From assembly GCF_021341665.1 (NCBI RefSeq), contig NZ_JAJTTH010000014.1:82961-146960 (forward strand): DNA of 64,000 bases, in the 5' to 3' direction. This document shows positions 51,781 to 60,955 of this stretch, piece after piece (position 1 is the stretch's first letter; each line of letters starts with the position of its first letter). A program made the translations under genes and the position numbers. The notes beneath the pieces are model-generated. The model was given only the letters and a program-made list of their open reading frames with translations. It was not told the origin of the DNA and made no database searches. This DNA comes from Pseudomonas sp. Au-Pse12 (GTDB lineage Bacteria; Pseudomonadota; Gammaproteobacteria; Pseudomonadales; Pseudomonadaceae).

Positions 51781-54413
51781 ATGGGGGGCGTCAGGAGGTG
51801 GCTGATGGCGGTCTTGAGTTTCATCGGCCGCACCGGTTTGTGCATCAGGGTGTGGCCCAGTTCGCGCAGTTGCTGCTTGAGGTCGTTGCTGTAGTTGGCG
51901 GTGATCATCATCGCCGGGATCGCCAGGGCGCGACGGGCGTTGATCCGCGCCACGGCGTCGATGCCGTTCTGCTGGTGGTCCAGGTGGTAGTCGGCAATCA
52001 GCAGATCGGCGTCGGCGCGGTAGTCATCCACCTGGCGCGCCAGGTCTTCTTCGGACAAGGCGGTGATCACCTGGCAGCCCCAACCTTCAAGCAGGGTGCG
52101 CATGCCGGCGCAGATCGCCGCGTCGTTATCCAGCACCCAGATCCGCGCGCCTTGCAAACGCTCCAGCAGGGCATCCCCCAGTTCCAGGCGCGGCGCCGGC
52201 AAGGGCGCGCTGGCGCTGATCGGCACCTGCACGCTGAACACCGAACCACGCCCCGGCCAAGAGCGCACGCCGATGCGGTGGCCGAGGATCCCGGCAATTT
52301 TTTCGACGATGGCCAGGCCCAGGCCCAGGCCGCGATCCTGGTCCGGGCGCTGTTCTTCGCCGCGCTTGAATTCCTGGAAGATTTCTTCCAGGCGTTCGGC
52401 GGCGATGCCCATGCCACTGTCCCAGACTTCGATCGACAGCCAGTGCCCCTGGCGCCGGCAACCGAGCACCACACGGCCCTGGCGGGTGTAGCGGATGGCG
52501 TTGCTCAGCAGGTTGCGCAGAATCCGCGCCAGCAGCTGGATGTCGCTGCGCACCAGCGCCGAGCAGGCCACGAAGTGCAGTTCCAGGCCCTCGCTGCGGG
52601 CCACCTGGGCGTACTCGGCGGCGAGGTTTTCCAGCAGCTCGCTGAGGGCGAAAGGCGCGATATCGGCCTTGATCACCCCGGCATCAAGCTTGGAAATGTC
52701 CACCAGGGTGCCCAGCAGGTTTTCCACGTCTTCCAGGGAGTTGCTGACATTGCGCACCAGGGCGCTGCTGGCCTGGGGGTCGCGGCGCTCCAGCAAGGCG
52801 CTGGTGAACAGCCGCGCGGCGTTCAAGGGTTGCAGCAGGTCATGGCTGACCGCGGCGAGGAATTTGGTCTTCGACAGGTTGGCCCGTTCGGCCTCGCCCT
52901 TGGCTTCGCGCAGGCGCGATTCGACCCGGCTGCGCTCTTCGATCTCGCGCAGCAGTTGCTGGTTGAGGGTGGTGAGTTCGGCGGTGCGTTCGCGTACCCG
53001 CAGCTCCAGGTTCTGGTAGGCCTGATGCAGCGCCTCGGCGGTGCGCCGGCGCTCGGTGATGTCGCGGATCAGCACGAAGATCCCCACCACCTCGCCATTG
53101 GCCAGGCGGTTGGGCACGTAGGAACGCAGCATGTAGCGCTCCTGGTTGTTGATGTTGGTTTCGGCGAACTCAAAGGTCACGCTCTCCCCCGCCAGCGCCC
53201 GTTCCACATAGCTTTCCAGGCGCTGGTAGTGCTGTTCGCTGTGCACCTCTCGCAGGCTCTGGCCGAGCATCACGCCGCGCGGCCAGCAGTACCATTCCTC
53301 ATAGACCTTGTTGGTGAACTCGTACACCAGGTCGGCATTCAGGTAGGCGATCAACGCCGGCACATGGTCGGTGATCAGGCGGATCCAGCGTTCGCTTTCG
53401 CTCAGGGCCTCGGCGTGCTGGTAGCGCTCGGTGATGTCGGTGAAGGTGTTGACGAAGCCGCCGGTGGGCAGCGGATGGGTGCGGATTTCCAGGACCCGGC
53501 CGTCGCTCAGGCGCTGTTCACATTCATGGATCGGCCGGCCATTGGCGTCGCGGCTGTCGGGGCTCAGCAGGCGCAGTTCACTGTCGCCGATGACTTCGGC
53601 AAACAGCCGGTGAGCGGCCACCGGGGCCAGCCCGCTGAGCTCCAGGAAGCGCCGGTTCCACAACTCCAGCACGCCCTCGGCGCTGACCATGGCCACGCCT
53701 TGGGACAGGTTGTCCACCGCCCGTTGCAGCAAGTGGGATTTCTGCGCCACCGCCTGCTCCCGGCGCAGGGTTTCGCTGTGCTTGACCTCGGTGATGTCGG
53801 TGAACAGGATCACCCGCCCGCCTTCCCGGGTCGGCCGTTCACTGACCTGCAGCCAGCGGCCGTTGTGCAGGTGATACAGCAGTTGTTCGTCGGCGCCGCC
53901 ACGCGGTTCCTCGCTGAACAGCCCGGTGCTGGTCATCAGCCGGCGCACTTCCGACAGGCGCATGCCGGCCATGATCCGCACCCGGCTGTGGCTCCAGAAG
54001 GCGCGGAAGCGGCTGTTGAACAGGACGATGCGCTGCTCCTGGTCGAACAGCACGAAGGCATCGGAAATGCTTTCGATGGCGTCGATCAGGTGCTGGTGCG
54101 CGGTCTCGGCCCGCAGCCGCGCCTCGCTGAGCAGATGGTTGCCGGCCTTGAGCTCGGCCATGGCCTGGTTCAGCGCGTCGGTGCGTTCGCGCACCTGCTC
54201 GGCCAGCACCACCGAATGCTGGAACGCCGCGTAAGGGTCGTTGCCGCGGGTGATGCCCGATTCGACCCGTTCGATCAGCGCCTCGTTGATCCGCCGCAGC
54301 TTGCGGTTCTCGCGCTGCAGGCAGTCGAGCTGCGCTTGCAGCTCAGCGGCGGGCCGGAGTTCGACTGCGGGCAATGGCGACCCCGGTGAAGGTCTGGTTG
54401 ATGTGCATGCCAT
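51777..54413 (-). CDS. nahK: NahK (ErcS'-type) multi-PAS hybrid sensor histidine kinase
   Basis: 878 aa, soluble. A coiled coil (20-110) is followed by three PAS domains (about 105-210, 227-330 and 340-455, each ending in a TDITE/RDITE motif), HisKA with His524 (SHDLLQPLN), HATPase (SGMGIAAERL, GLGLGLAIVEKI), and a C-terminal receiver from about 745 (LLIADYHLDH). Architecture and the neighbour nosP match P. aeruginosa NahK (PA1976), which phosphorylates HptB and is inhibited by NO-bound NosP. The start ATG lies 71 bp inside nosP. The stop codon is provided by a repeat element. Confidence 0.88.
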   Translation of the reverse strand: MACTSTRPSPGSPLPAVELRPAAELQAQLDCLQRENRKLRRINEALIERVESGITRGNDPYAAFQHSVVLAEQVRERTDALNQAMAELKAGNHLLSEARLRAETAHQHLIDAIESISDAFVLFDQEQRIVLFNSRFRAFWSHSRVRIMAGMRLSEVRRLMTSTGLFSEEPRGGADEQLLYHLHNGRWLQVSERPTREGGRVILFTDITEVKHSETLRREQAVAQKSHLLQRAVDNLSQGVAMVSAEGVLELWNRRFLELSGLAPVAAHRLFAEVIGDSELRLLSPDSRDANGRPIHECEQRLSDGRVLEIRTHPLPTGGFVNTFTDITERYQHAEALSESERWIRLITDHVPALIAYLNADLVYEFTNKVYEEWYCWPRGVMLGQSLREVHSEQHYQRLESYVERALAGESVTFEFAETNINNQERYMLRSYVPNRLANGEVVGIFVLIRDITERRRTAEALHQAYQNLELRVRERTAELTTLNQQLLREIEERSRVESRLREAKGEAERANLSKTKFLAAVSHDLLQPLNAARLFTSALLERRDPQASSALVRNVSNSLEDVENLLGTLVDISKLDAGVIKADIAPFALSELLENLAAEYAQVARSEGLELHFVACSALVRSDIQLLARILRNLLSNAIRYTRQGRVVLGCRRQGHWLSIEVWDSGMGIAAERLEEIFQEFKRGEEQRPDQDRGLGLGLAIVEKIAGILGHRIGVRSWPGRGSVFSVQVPISASAPLPAPRLELGDALLERLQGARIWVLDNDAAICAGMRTLLEGWGCQVITALSEEDLARQVDDYRADADLLIADYHLDHQQNGIDAVARINARRALAIPAMMITANYSNDLKQQLRELGHTLMHKPVRPMKLKTAISHLLTPPM

Positions 54414-55506
54414 TGAACTGTTCTCCGTAGGTGTTGAAACCCATCACCCGTTGATCCCGCAAAAAGGCCCCGATCTCATCCAGGCTGCCGCGATCCTCCA
54501 GCTCCAGGCGGCGCAAAAAGCAGTCGCAACCGATGGTCAGCAACAGGCCGCCCAGGCGCTGCTGCAAGCCGTCGAACAGCTGTTGCAGGTTGGGCAGCAA
54601 GGGGCCGGGGGTCATGGCGGTGAGGACGATGCCGTTCTCCACCGCGCAGTAGAAACTCAGGCTCAGGTCCGGGTGCACCTGCTGCACAGCGCGCACGTAG
54701 TAGTGCTGGTTGATCCGCACCGCCAGCGGGTGGGCGGCGAACACCCGGTGGTCGAGCTGCGCCAGGGGCACGCCGATCAGCCGCGCGTACTCCTCGGCGG
54801 CGGGCTCGGCGTTCAGTTCATAAACCCGGCGCAAGGTACTGTCAGCGCCGGTGACCACCAGTTTTTCTTCCCGGGGTTGGATGTGGTGGGTGGTGAACAC
54901 CTCGAAATCCAGCCAGGTGTTGACCAGCACCACCACCGCCGCGCCGCTGTGGAACTCGCCACCGAAATACACGTGGGTGTGGGTCAGGTAGTTGTCATCG
55001 CCGGCCGAACCGCCGAAGTGCGGAATGTCCCCCAGGGCCGCGCTGAGGGCAGCCAGGACCATTTCCTCGCGGCTCGACAGGCCGTCCAGCAGGGTCAGAG
55101 CGAAGCTGTTGCCCTTGATCGGCGCCAGGGTGTTGCTGCGGCAGCGGCCCACCAGGCGTTCGACCATCTGCTGGGCGTCGATCAGGCTGAAGTGCTCCAT
55201 CTGGTCGATCAACTCGGCGGCGATGGAAAAGTGCCGGTGGTCGAAGCCGATGGCGGTCACGCAATTGCGCCCGTAGCCCAAGGGAGTGATTTCCCCGGCG
55301 CTGGTGCAGCCCACCAGGGGGATGCCGCCGAAGCTCTGCTGCAGGGCCGGGCCCAGGGTGTGCAGGGGGTATTCGGCGGAGCAGAAAAACAGCACGAAGC
55401 CCAGGTGCGGATGCAGCAACTGGCTGGCCAGGTCCTGGGCCACCTGCTGCGGATCGACGGCCTGGGACATGGCACTGACCACGCCCTCGCTCTGGGCTTG
55501 CTGCAT
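54343..55506 (-). CDS. nosP: NosP, FIST-domain nitric-oxide-sensing haemoprotein
   Basis: 387 aa. FIST N domain (about 30-225, GFVLFFCSAEYPL, VGCTSAGEITPLGYG, GGSAGDDNYLTHTHVYFGG) and FIST C domain (about 225-365, TLRRVYELNAEPAAEEYA, GFNTYGEQFNGMHINQTFTG). In P. aeruginosa NosP (PA1975) binds haem and NO and regulates NahK encoded next to it. GGAGG precedes the ATG. The promoter carries the same box and spacing as pqqA, pedF and pedI, which links the NO-sensing operon to alcohol oxidation. Confidence 0.88.
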   Translation of the reverse strand: MQQAQSEGVVSAMSQAVDPQQVAQDLASQLLHPHLGFVLFFCSAEYPLHTLGPALQQSFGGIPLVGCTSAGEITPLGYGRNCVTAIGFDHRHFSIAAELIDQMEHFSLIDAQQMVERLVGRCRSNTLAPIKGNSFALTLLDGLSSREEMVLAALSAALGDIPHFGGSAGDDNYLTHTHVYFGGEFHSGAAVVVLVNTWLDFEVFTTHHIQPREEKLVVTGADSTLRRVYELNAEPAAEEYARLIGVPLAQLDHRVFAAHPLAVRINQHYYVRAVQQVHPDLSLSFYCAVENGIVLTAMTPGPLLPNLQQLFDGLQQRLGGLLLTIGCDCFLRRLELEDRGSLDEIGAFLRDQRVMGFNTYGEQFNGMHINQTFTGVAIARSRTPARR

Positions 55507-55538
55507 CGTTGCCTCCGGCGCGGGTTGTCTGAGGGATG

Positions 55539-55583
55539 AGTGTACGAAGCCGGCCCCGGGGCACGAATGCTACTTGGGTAGCG
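55539..55583 (-). promoter_or_regulatory. nosP promoter with shared ped-cluster box
   Basis: The coding strand reads CGCTACCCAAGTAGCATTCG (box 55567-55583), followed exactly 22 nt after GCAT by TACACT (55539-55544) as -10. It lies 33-77 bp before the nosP ATG. Confidence 0.6.
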
Positions 55584-55665
55584 GGTAGCCGGTTCCATGG
55601 GCGTAGGCGCTGGCCACAGGGTTTGTACAACCGGCAACCAGACCGGCGGCTTGCAGCTGCTTCTC

Positions 55666-55822
55666 TGTGGCGAGGGAGCTTGCTCCCGCTCGGGCGGCCG
55701 GCGTCCCGGCGCGCAGCGGCCGCGAAGCCTGAATCCGCGATCTGCCTGACAGACCGCGAACCCAGGCCTTGGGAAGGCTGCGCCTTCCAACGCGAGCAAG
55801 CTCGCTCGCCACAGTTTTTTTT
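55666..55822. repeat. REPIN-like inverted REP pair with T-run
   Basis: GTGGCGAGGGAGCTTGCTCC (from 55667) and a diverged inverse CGCGAGCAAGCTCGCTCGCC (55791-55810) enclose 100 bp, followed by eight T residues (55815-55822). The second half, GCGAGC-AA-GCTCGC with the T-run, could terminate plus-strand transcription. The surrounding 55507-55910 otherwise holds no gene. Confidence 0.8.
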
Positions 55823-55910
55823 GTGCAACCTCGTCATTGGTGGCGCCCCAGAGGCCGCAAGAACAGACGCAACCCCCTTGCAGCTAACCACTTGCCGCTT
55901 GCAACTGCTT

Positions 55911-57095
55911 TTACCAGGTCAGCACGGCACCCACGGCAAAGGTGTCGGTGTTTTCGTTCTGGGCGTTGGTGTGGTGGCCGTCGATCTCGAACTGGTTGTA
56001 CTCGGCCACCAGCTTGAGGTTGTCGTTGATGTCGTGGAACAGCGCCACACCCCGGGTCTGGTAGTCGGCGCCGCTGCCGACCACGCCATTGCCGTCGTCC
56101 TTGGTCTTGCCGTAGGACAGCGCCAGGCGGTTCTTGCCGAGCTTGTACGAGCCCTGCAGCAGGTAGCCCTTGCTGTCGACATTGCGCAGCGTGGCTTCGC
56201 CGGCGTTGTTGGTGAAGAAGGGGTTGATGCCCTTGGCCTGGAACCCGGAACCGGTCAGGGACAGGCCGCCCATCTTGGCTTGCAGGCCATAGCCCAGGCC
56301 CTTGGACGTCACCGACTGCACGTTGGGGTCGGTGTTGTCGGAGGTCTGGTAGCTGCCGTTGAGCCAGCTGTAGAACTTGGCCCCGCCCAGGTCGAACTGA
56401 TAGGTGATCTCACTCTCGGTGCGCGGGTTCTTCTGGTAGGCCTTGCCCAGGGCGCTGCTGTCGTTGGTGTCCACCGGGTCGAGGATGCCCACCGCCACTC
56501 GCAGGCCATCCATCATCGGGCTGCGGTAAGTGATCTGCGAAGACGGAAAGGGATAGGGATAACCGCTGCCGATGTTGCCGAACGACACCCCGCCGCCGTC
56601 CACCAGCCCCAGGCTGTCGCTGACCTGGCCGTACCCGGCAAGCATTTCATCGAGCAGGATGTTGGAGCGGGCAAACAGGCCGAAGTCCTTGCCGATCAGC
56701 ACCTCGCCCCACTCCGGGTTGGCCACGGTGCCGTAGAACTGGCGCACGTCGATGGCGGTGTCGGTGCCGTTGGTTTCGCTGTCGTTGATGGTCACCCAGA
56801 ACGAGGCCCGGGCGCCGAGCTTGAGGTCGTCCACCTGCTTGCCCATGTTGAAGCCCAGGTAGTTGGGCAGAAAGCCCATCTTCACCCGCGCCTGCTGGCG
56901 GTCGTACTGGTCGCCGGCGCGGTCGACCTTGCTGTTGACGTAGAAGGCGTTGATGTAGCCGTCGGTGGAAAAGGTCGTCTGGTCCTTGTCGTACAGCATG
57001 ATCTCGGCTTCGGCGACAGTGCCCAGGCCAAGGGTCGACAGGCCGACGAGCAGGGCCGGAATCAGGGGGTACTGGCAGTTCTTATTGTTATGCAT
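55911..57095 (-). CDS. Outer-membrane porin of the ped cluster
   Basis: 394 aa. A signal peptide (about 1-30, ending TVAEA) precedes a beta-barrel with alternating hydrophobic residues and aromatic girdles. It begins with TTFSTDGYINAFYVNSKVD and ends FAVGAVLTW with a terminal aromatic residue recognised by the BAM complex. It resembles general porins of the Gram-negative porin superfamily and may admit alcohols or organic acids. Two box-like sequences lie upstream, so it appears to be co-regulated with the dehydrogenases. Confidence 0.85.
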   Translation of the reverse strand: MHNNKNCQYPLIPALLVGLSTLGLGTVAEAEIMLYDKDQTTFSTDGYINAFYVNSKVDRAGDQYDRQQARVKMGFLPNYLGFNMGKQVDDLKLGARASFWVTINDSETNGTDTAIDVRQFYGTVANPEWGEVLIGKDFGLFARSNILLDEMLAGYGQVSDSLGLVDGGGVSFGNIGSGYPYPFPSSQITYRSPMMDGLRVAVGILDPVDTNDSSALGKAYQKNPRTESEITYQFDLGGAKFYSWLNGSYQTSDNTDPNVQSVTSKGLGYGLQAKMGGLSLTGSGFQAKGINPFFTNNAGEATLRNVDSKGYLLQGSYKLGKNRLALSYGKTKDDGNGVVGSGADYQTRGVALFHDINDNLKLVAEYNQFEIDGHHTNAQNENTDTFAVGAVLTW

Positions 57096-57133
57096 GGCGC
57101 GCTCCGCAAACGGGGGACGAAATGTCGGAGGCG

Positions 57134-57201
57134 ATTATCGAAAGGGCCCCAGCGCACTGACAGGCTGCCTTGGAGGCAGATTGCCAGTGCTTTGGAGGGT
57201 C
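57134..57201 (-). promoter_or_regulatory. Porin promoter with two box-like sequences
   Basis: On the coding strand CTCCAAGGCAGCCT (box 57162-57178, AGGCTGCCTTGGAGGCA on the plus strand) is followed after exactly 22 nt by GATAAT (57134-57139), a 5/6 match to -10. A second copy, CAGTGCTTTGGAGGGTC on the plus strand, lies at 57185-57201. Confidence 0.5.
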
Positions 57202-57319
57202 TGGCAGGGAGCGGCAAATCCGATCCACGACCGGCCCGCTACCGGGCCCACTACCTGGAGTAACACCAAGGGCTCATGGACCCGGGTGCGAAGGGATGAA
57301 GTCCTTGGTCGTCGGCCGT

Positions 57320-58372
57320 TCAGTCGTCGCCCGTCTTATCGTCGCCCGCGAGCGCGCGCAACCGCGCCAGCTCGGCGGCGGCCAGGGGAATGCCTTGCTG
57401 CAGGGATTTGGCCCGGGTGCGGTAGCGCCGGTCCCCGGGCATGCGCTCCAGGCCCACGGCCTGCATCTGCCGCACCAGCTCGCCGCTGCGCAGGGCAAAA
57501 TGCCCGCCGCCCAGGTGGTTGGGATCGATGACGATCAGCAGTTGCCCGGTCCAGGGTGTTTGCGCCCCGGGGTGTTGCGACCAGTCGAATTCGAAGGAGA
57601 AGTTGCCGCCAGTCAGCGCCGCCGCCAGCAGCTCCACCATCATCGACAGCGCCGAGCCCTTGTGCCCGCCAAAGGGCAGCAAGGCGCCGCCGTCGAGAAT
57701 CGCTGCCGGATCGCAGGTGGGCTGGCCGTCGCGGTCCACTCCCATGCCCGGCGGCAGCTGCTGGCCCTGGCGCTTGGCGATCTGCACATCGCCGTGGGCA
57801 ATGGCGCTGGTGGCGAGGTCAAAGACAATCGGCTCGGCGCCCTCGCGGGGGGCGGCGAAGGCAATCGGGTTGGTGCCGAACAGCGGGCGCTGGGCGCCGT
57901 GGGGCACCACGCAGGTCATGCTGTTGACCAGGCTCAGGGCCACCAGGCCTTCTTCGGCGAAGGGCTCGACATCCGGCCACAAGGCCGCGAAGTGATGGGA
58001 ATTGCGAATCGCCAGCACCGCGATCCCGGCACTACGGGCCTTGCTCAAAAGCAACTCGCGGGCCGCAGCCAGGGCCGGCTGGGCAAAGCCGCCTGCGGCA
58101 TCCACCGCCACCACGCCAGGGGCCACATCCTCCACTTGCGGCACGGCCTGCCCATTGACCCAGCCACTGGCCAGGGACGACAGGTAACCGGGCATGCGGA
58201 ACACCCCGTGGCTGTGGGAGCCGTCGCGCTCGGCCCGGGCGCAGTTGTCGGCCAGCACCCGGGCCACCTCGGCAGAGGTGCCGTGGCGAAGAAAAATTCG
58301 TTGCAGCAAGTCGGTCAAGGCCGGCAGGTCGAGGTGCTCGACATCGGCCTGCGCCAGGGTCGCGTGGGACAT
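57320..58372 (-). CDS. dpkA: Delta1-piperideine-2-carboxylate/pyrroline-2-carboxylate reductase (DpkA, Ldh2 family)
   Basis: 350 aa, malate/L-lactate dehydrogenase (YlbC/DpkA) family. Typical blocks are DGSHSHGVFRMPGYL near residues 50-64, SHHFAALW (catalytic His), GTNPIAFAAP and LPFGGHKGSALSMMVELL. DpkA reduces the cyclic imine formed by oxidation of D-lysine to L-pipecolate using NADPH. It is divergent from the RpiR regulator and next to amaD and a polar amino-acid transporter, the arrangement known in P. putida (PP_3591-PP_3597). TGGAG precedes the ATG. Confidence 0.87.
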   Translation of the reverse strand: MSHATLAQADVEHLDLPALTDLLQRIFLRHGTSAEVARVLADNCARAERDGSHSHGVFRMPGYLSSLASGWVNGQAVPQVEDVAPGVVAVDAAGGFAQPALAAARELLLSKARSAGIAVLAIRNSHHFAALWPDVEPFAEEGLVALSLVNSMTCVVPHGAQRPLFGTNPIAFAAPREGAEPIVFDLATSAIAHGDVQIAKRQGQQLPPGMGVDRDGQPTCDPAAILDGGALLPFGGHKGSALSMMVELLAAALTGGNFSFEFDWSQHPGAQTPWTGQLLIVIDPNHLGGGHFALRSGELVRQMQAVGLERMPGDRRYRTRAKSLQQGIPLAAAELARLRALAGDDKTGDD

Positions 58373-58430
58373 GGTGGCTCCATTGGAATTGTTATTGGAA
58401 GGGGCCTGACTATCGCGTCACGCCAGTTAA

Positions 58431-58455
58431 CTGTCAAATGTTGACTTAATGACAG
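58431..58455. promoter_or_regulatory. Candidate RpiR operator in the dpkA/rpiR divergent region
   Basis: Inverted repeat CTGTCA (58431-58436) and TGACAG (58450-58455) separated by 13 bp, in the AT-rich centre of the 132-bp divergent region. A TTGACT -35-like hexamer for the regulator lies within it (58441-58446). Its position suits autoregulation and control of both directions. Confidence 0.45.
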
Positions 58456-58504
58456 AAAACATTCATTTTCCGTTTCCAGCGGTCAATAAAAACAAGGAGC
58501 GGCC

Positions 58505-59380
58505 ATGAGCCAGCCCATCAAACAACGCCTTGAAAGCAGCTTGTCCAGCGCCACCGCGTCGGGCCGGGCGATTGCCAGCTACATGCTGGCCAACCTCTAC
58601 GAGCTGCCCTTCCAGACCGCCGCCGACATCGCCGAAAAACTCGGCGTCAGCGAGTCCAGCGTCGGCCGGTTCTGCCGCGCCATCGGCTACAGCCATTTCA
58701 AGGACTTGAAAAACGACCTGAAGAACGACCTCGGCGAAGGCCCGTGGCTGGTGGGCGACCGCCTGCAGGAATTTCGCCAGCAGCCCAACCCGACGGCCCA
58801 GGGCCTGCCCCGCAGCTTCGAGCTGGAAGTGGCGGCGCTGGTCAAGGTCTACGAATACAGCCTGACCCCGGCCTGGCAGACCGTGGTGCAGCGCCTGGCC
58901 AGCCGGCGCCGGGTGTATGTGGCGGGGTTCCAGACCGAGCGCGGCATCGCCGCCTCCATGGTCCACCTGCTGCAATACCTGCGCGACGGCGTGCACCTGG
59001 TGGACGGCTCCGCCGGGCATTTCGCCGACGTGCTGCTGAGCCCCGCCGAAGACTGCGCCCTGGTGGTGTTCGAGGCCCGGCGCTATTCGCGCCACGCCCT
59101 GACCCTGTGCCACAAGGCCCGCGAGGCGGGGATTCCGGTGACCCTGGTGACCGACACCTTCTGCGACTGGGCCGAGCAGAACGCCGACGAGGTGTTCCGC
59201 GTGCCCACCGAATTCAACCTGTTTTGGGAATCCACCGCGGCCATGCTGTCGCTGGTGCACCTCTTGATCAACGAGGTGTGCAAGCACCTGGGACCCGAGG
59301 TGGAAAAACGCCTGGAAGCCACCGCCGCCCTGCATAACGAATTTGTTGGCTACACATCGTCCACCCGCGCAAAACAATAA
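58505..59380 (+). CDS. RpiR-family transcriptional regulator
   Basis: 291 aa. An N-terminal RpiR helix-turn-helix (about 30-75, TAADIAEKLGVSESSVGRF) is followed by a C-terminal SIS domain (about 125-265, RVYVAGFQTERGIAASMVHLL, VVFEARRYSRHALTLCHKARE). SIS domains of this family bind sugar phosphates or, in amino-acid clusters, pathway intermediates. The ligand here is probably a D-amino-acid-derived imine or acid. AAGGAGCGGCC precedes the ATG. Probably the first gene of the transporter operon. Confidence 0.9.
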   Translation: MSQPIKQRLESSLSSATASGRAIASYMLANLYELPFQTAADIAEKLGVSESSVGRFCRAIGYSHFKDLKNDLKNDLGEGPWLVGDRLQEFRQQPNPTAQGLPRSFELEVAALVKVYEYSLTPAWQTVVQRLASRRRVYVAGFQTERGIAASMVHLLQYLRDGVHLVDGSAGHFADVLLSPAEDCALVVFEARRYSRHALTLCHKAREAGIPVTLVTDTFCDWAEQNADEVFRVPTEFNLFWESTAAMLSLVHLLINEVCKHLGPEVEKRLEATAALHNEFVGYTSSTRAKQ

Positions 59381-59396
59381 ATAACCGAGGTGCTCC

Positions 59397-60149
59397 ATGA
59401 ACAACGTCGTCCGCTTCGCCAGTGCCTGCGCCCTGGTCTTCGCCGCCTCCGCGGCCCAGGCCGAAACCCTGAAGATCGCCACCGAAGGCGCCTACCCGCC
59501 CTTCAACTACGTGGACTCCAACAACCAGCTGCACGGCTTCGACGTGGACATCGCCAATGCCCTGTGCAAGCAGATGAAGGTCGAGTGCCAGATCGTCGCC
59601 CAGGACTGGGAAGGCATCATCCCGGCACTGCTGGCGAAGAAATACGACGCCGTGGTGGCCTCGATGATCGCCACCGACGAGCGCAAGAAAAAGATCGCCT
59701 TCAGCAACCACTACTACCGCACCCCGCTGTCGGTGGCGGTGGCCAAGGACTCGGACATCAGCGACGCCCAGACCAACTTCAAGGACCGCACCGTGGGCGC
59801 CCAGGCCTCCTCGACCCAGGCCATCTACGCCGAGGATCACTACGGCCCGGCCGGCGCCGACGTGAAGTTCTACCCAACCCTGGACGAAGCCAACAGCGAT
59901 CTGGCCGCCGGACGCGTGGACGGGGTGATCGCCGACAAGTTCCCGCTGCTGGCCTGGGCCGAAAGCGCCGGCAAGGACTGCTGCAAGATCATCGGTGATG
60001 TCAACGGCACCACCGCCGACGCCTCGATCGCCGTGCGCAAAGAAGACAACGCCCTGCGCGAGCGCCTGAACAAGGCCCTGGACGAGATCGTCGCCGACGG
60101 CACCTACAAGCAGATCTCCAGCCGCTACTTCGCCTTCGACATCTACTGA
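59397..60149 (+). CDS. Polar amino-acid ABC transporter periplasmic binding protein
   Basis: 250 aa, family 3 solute-binding protein. Signal peptide about 1-22 (ending SAAQA), then TLKIATEGAYPPFNYVDSNN with the family signature GFDVDIANALCKQM and the second-lobe segment VGAQASSTQAIYAEDHYG. It has the lysine/arginine/ornithine type of pocket; the cluster context suggests lysine or D-lysine. CCGAGGTG precedes the ATG. It lies 16 bp after rpiR. Confidence 0.92.
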   Translation: MNNVVRFASACALVFAASAAQAETLKIATEGAYPPFNYVDSNNQLHGFDVDIANALCKQMKVECQIVAQDWEGIIPALLAKKYDAVVASMIATDERKKKIAFSNHYYRTPLSVAVAKDSDISDAQTNFKDRTVGAQASSTQAIYAEDHYGPAGADVKFYPTLDEANSDLAAGRVDGVIADKFPLLAWAESAGKDCCKIIGDVNGTTADASIAVRKEDNALRERLNKALDEIVADGTYKQISSRYFAFDIY

Positions 60150-60176
60150 CCGCCCGCCTTTGCCGCTGCCTAAGCC

Positions 60177-60196
60177 CCGCGTTCCCTTGAACGCGG
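60177..60196 (+). other. Intercistronic hairpin after the binding-protein gene
   Basis: Perfect 8-bp stem CCGCGTTC/GAACGCGG with a CCTT tetraloop, between the binding protein and the first permease. No T-run follows, so it is more likely to protect the upstream mRNA 3' end and raise binding-protein level than to terminate. Confidence 0.6.
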
Positions 60197-60235
60197 CGGC
60201 GCCCTGCACGGTTCATTCTTCCAGAGGGTTCGCGC

Positions 60236-60955
60236 ATGTTCGAACAGCTGTCACTCCTGTCCTTCGCCAGCGGCGGCTGGGGCTCGGCCCTGCTCGCCGG
60301 GGCCCTGGTGACCATCGCCCTGGCGCTGGCCTGCGTGCCCATCGGCCTGCCCCTGGGCTTGCTGGTGGCCCTGGCCGCACGCTCGAAAAACCGCTGGGCG
60401 CGGGCCTGGGCCACGACCTTTTCCACGGTGTTTCGCGGCCTGCCGGAGCTGTTGACGCTGTTGATCATCTACTACGGCTGCCAGATCGCCGCGCAGAAAA
60501 TCCTCGGCGCCCTGGGCTACCCCGGTGAAGTGGCGATCAACACCTTCGTCGCCGCGATGATCGCCTTCAGCCTGGTGTTCGCCGCCTTCTCCAGCGAGAT
60601 CTGGTTGGCCGCGTTCAAGACCCTGCCCAAGGGCCAGTACGAAGCCGCCAGCGCCCTGAGCCTGTCGCGGCGCACCACCTTCACCCGGGTGCTGCTGCCG
60701 CAACTGACGCGCATCGCCCTGCCCGGCCTTTCCAACAACTGGCTGTCGCTGCTCAAGGACACCTCGCTGGTGTCGACCATTTCCCTGGTGGACCTGATGC
60801 GCCAGACCAACCTCGCGGTCAGCGTGACCAAGGAACCCATGCTGTTCTACAGCGTGGCCTGCTTTGGCTACCTGTTCTTCTCGGCGCTGTCGGGGCACCT
60901 GTTCAGCTTTCTTGAACGGCGCTTCAACCGTGCGCAACGGAGCCTGCAGCCATGA
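60236..60955 (+). CDS. Polar amino-acid ABC transporter permease 1
   Basis: 239 aa, HisM/HisQ family, five membrane helices. The EAA loop is EAASALSLSRRTTFTRVLLPQ near residues 138-158, and NNWLSLLKDTSLVSTISLVDLM follows. The helix-rich N-terminus contains TIALALACVPIGLPLGLLVAL. The 3' end overlaps the next permease by 4 bp. Confidence 0.93.
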   Translation: MFEQLSLLSFASGGWGSALLAGALVTIALALACVPIGLPLGLLVALAARSKNRWARAWATTFSTVFRGLPELLTLLIIYYGCQIAAQKILGALGYPGEVAINTFVAAMIAFSLVFAAFSSEIWLAAFKTLPKGQYEAASALSLSRRTTFTRVLLPQLTRIALPGLSNNWLSLLKDTSLVSTISLVDLMRQTNLAVSVTKEPMLFYSVACFGYLFFSALSGHLFSFLERRFNRAQRSLQP

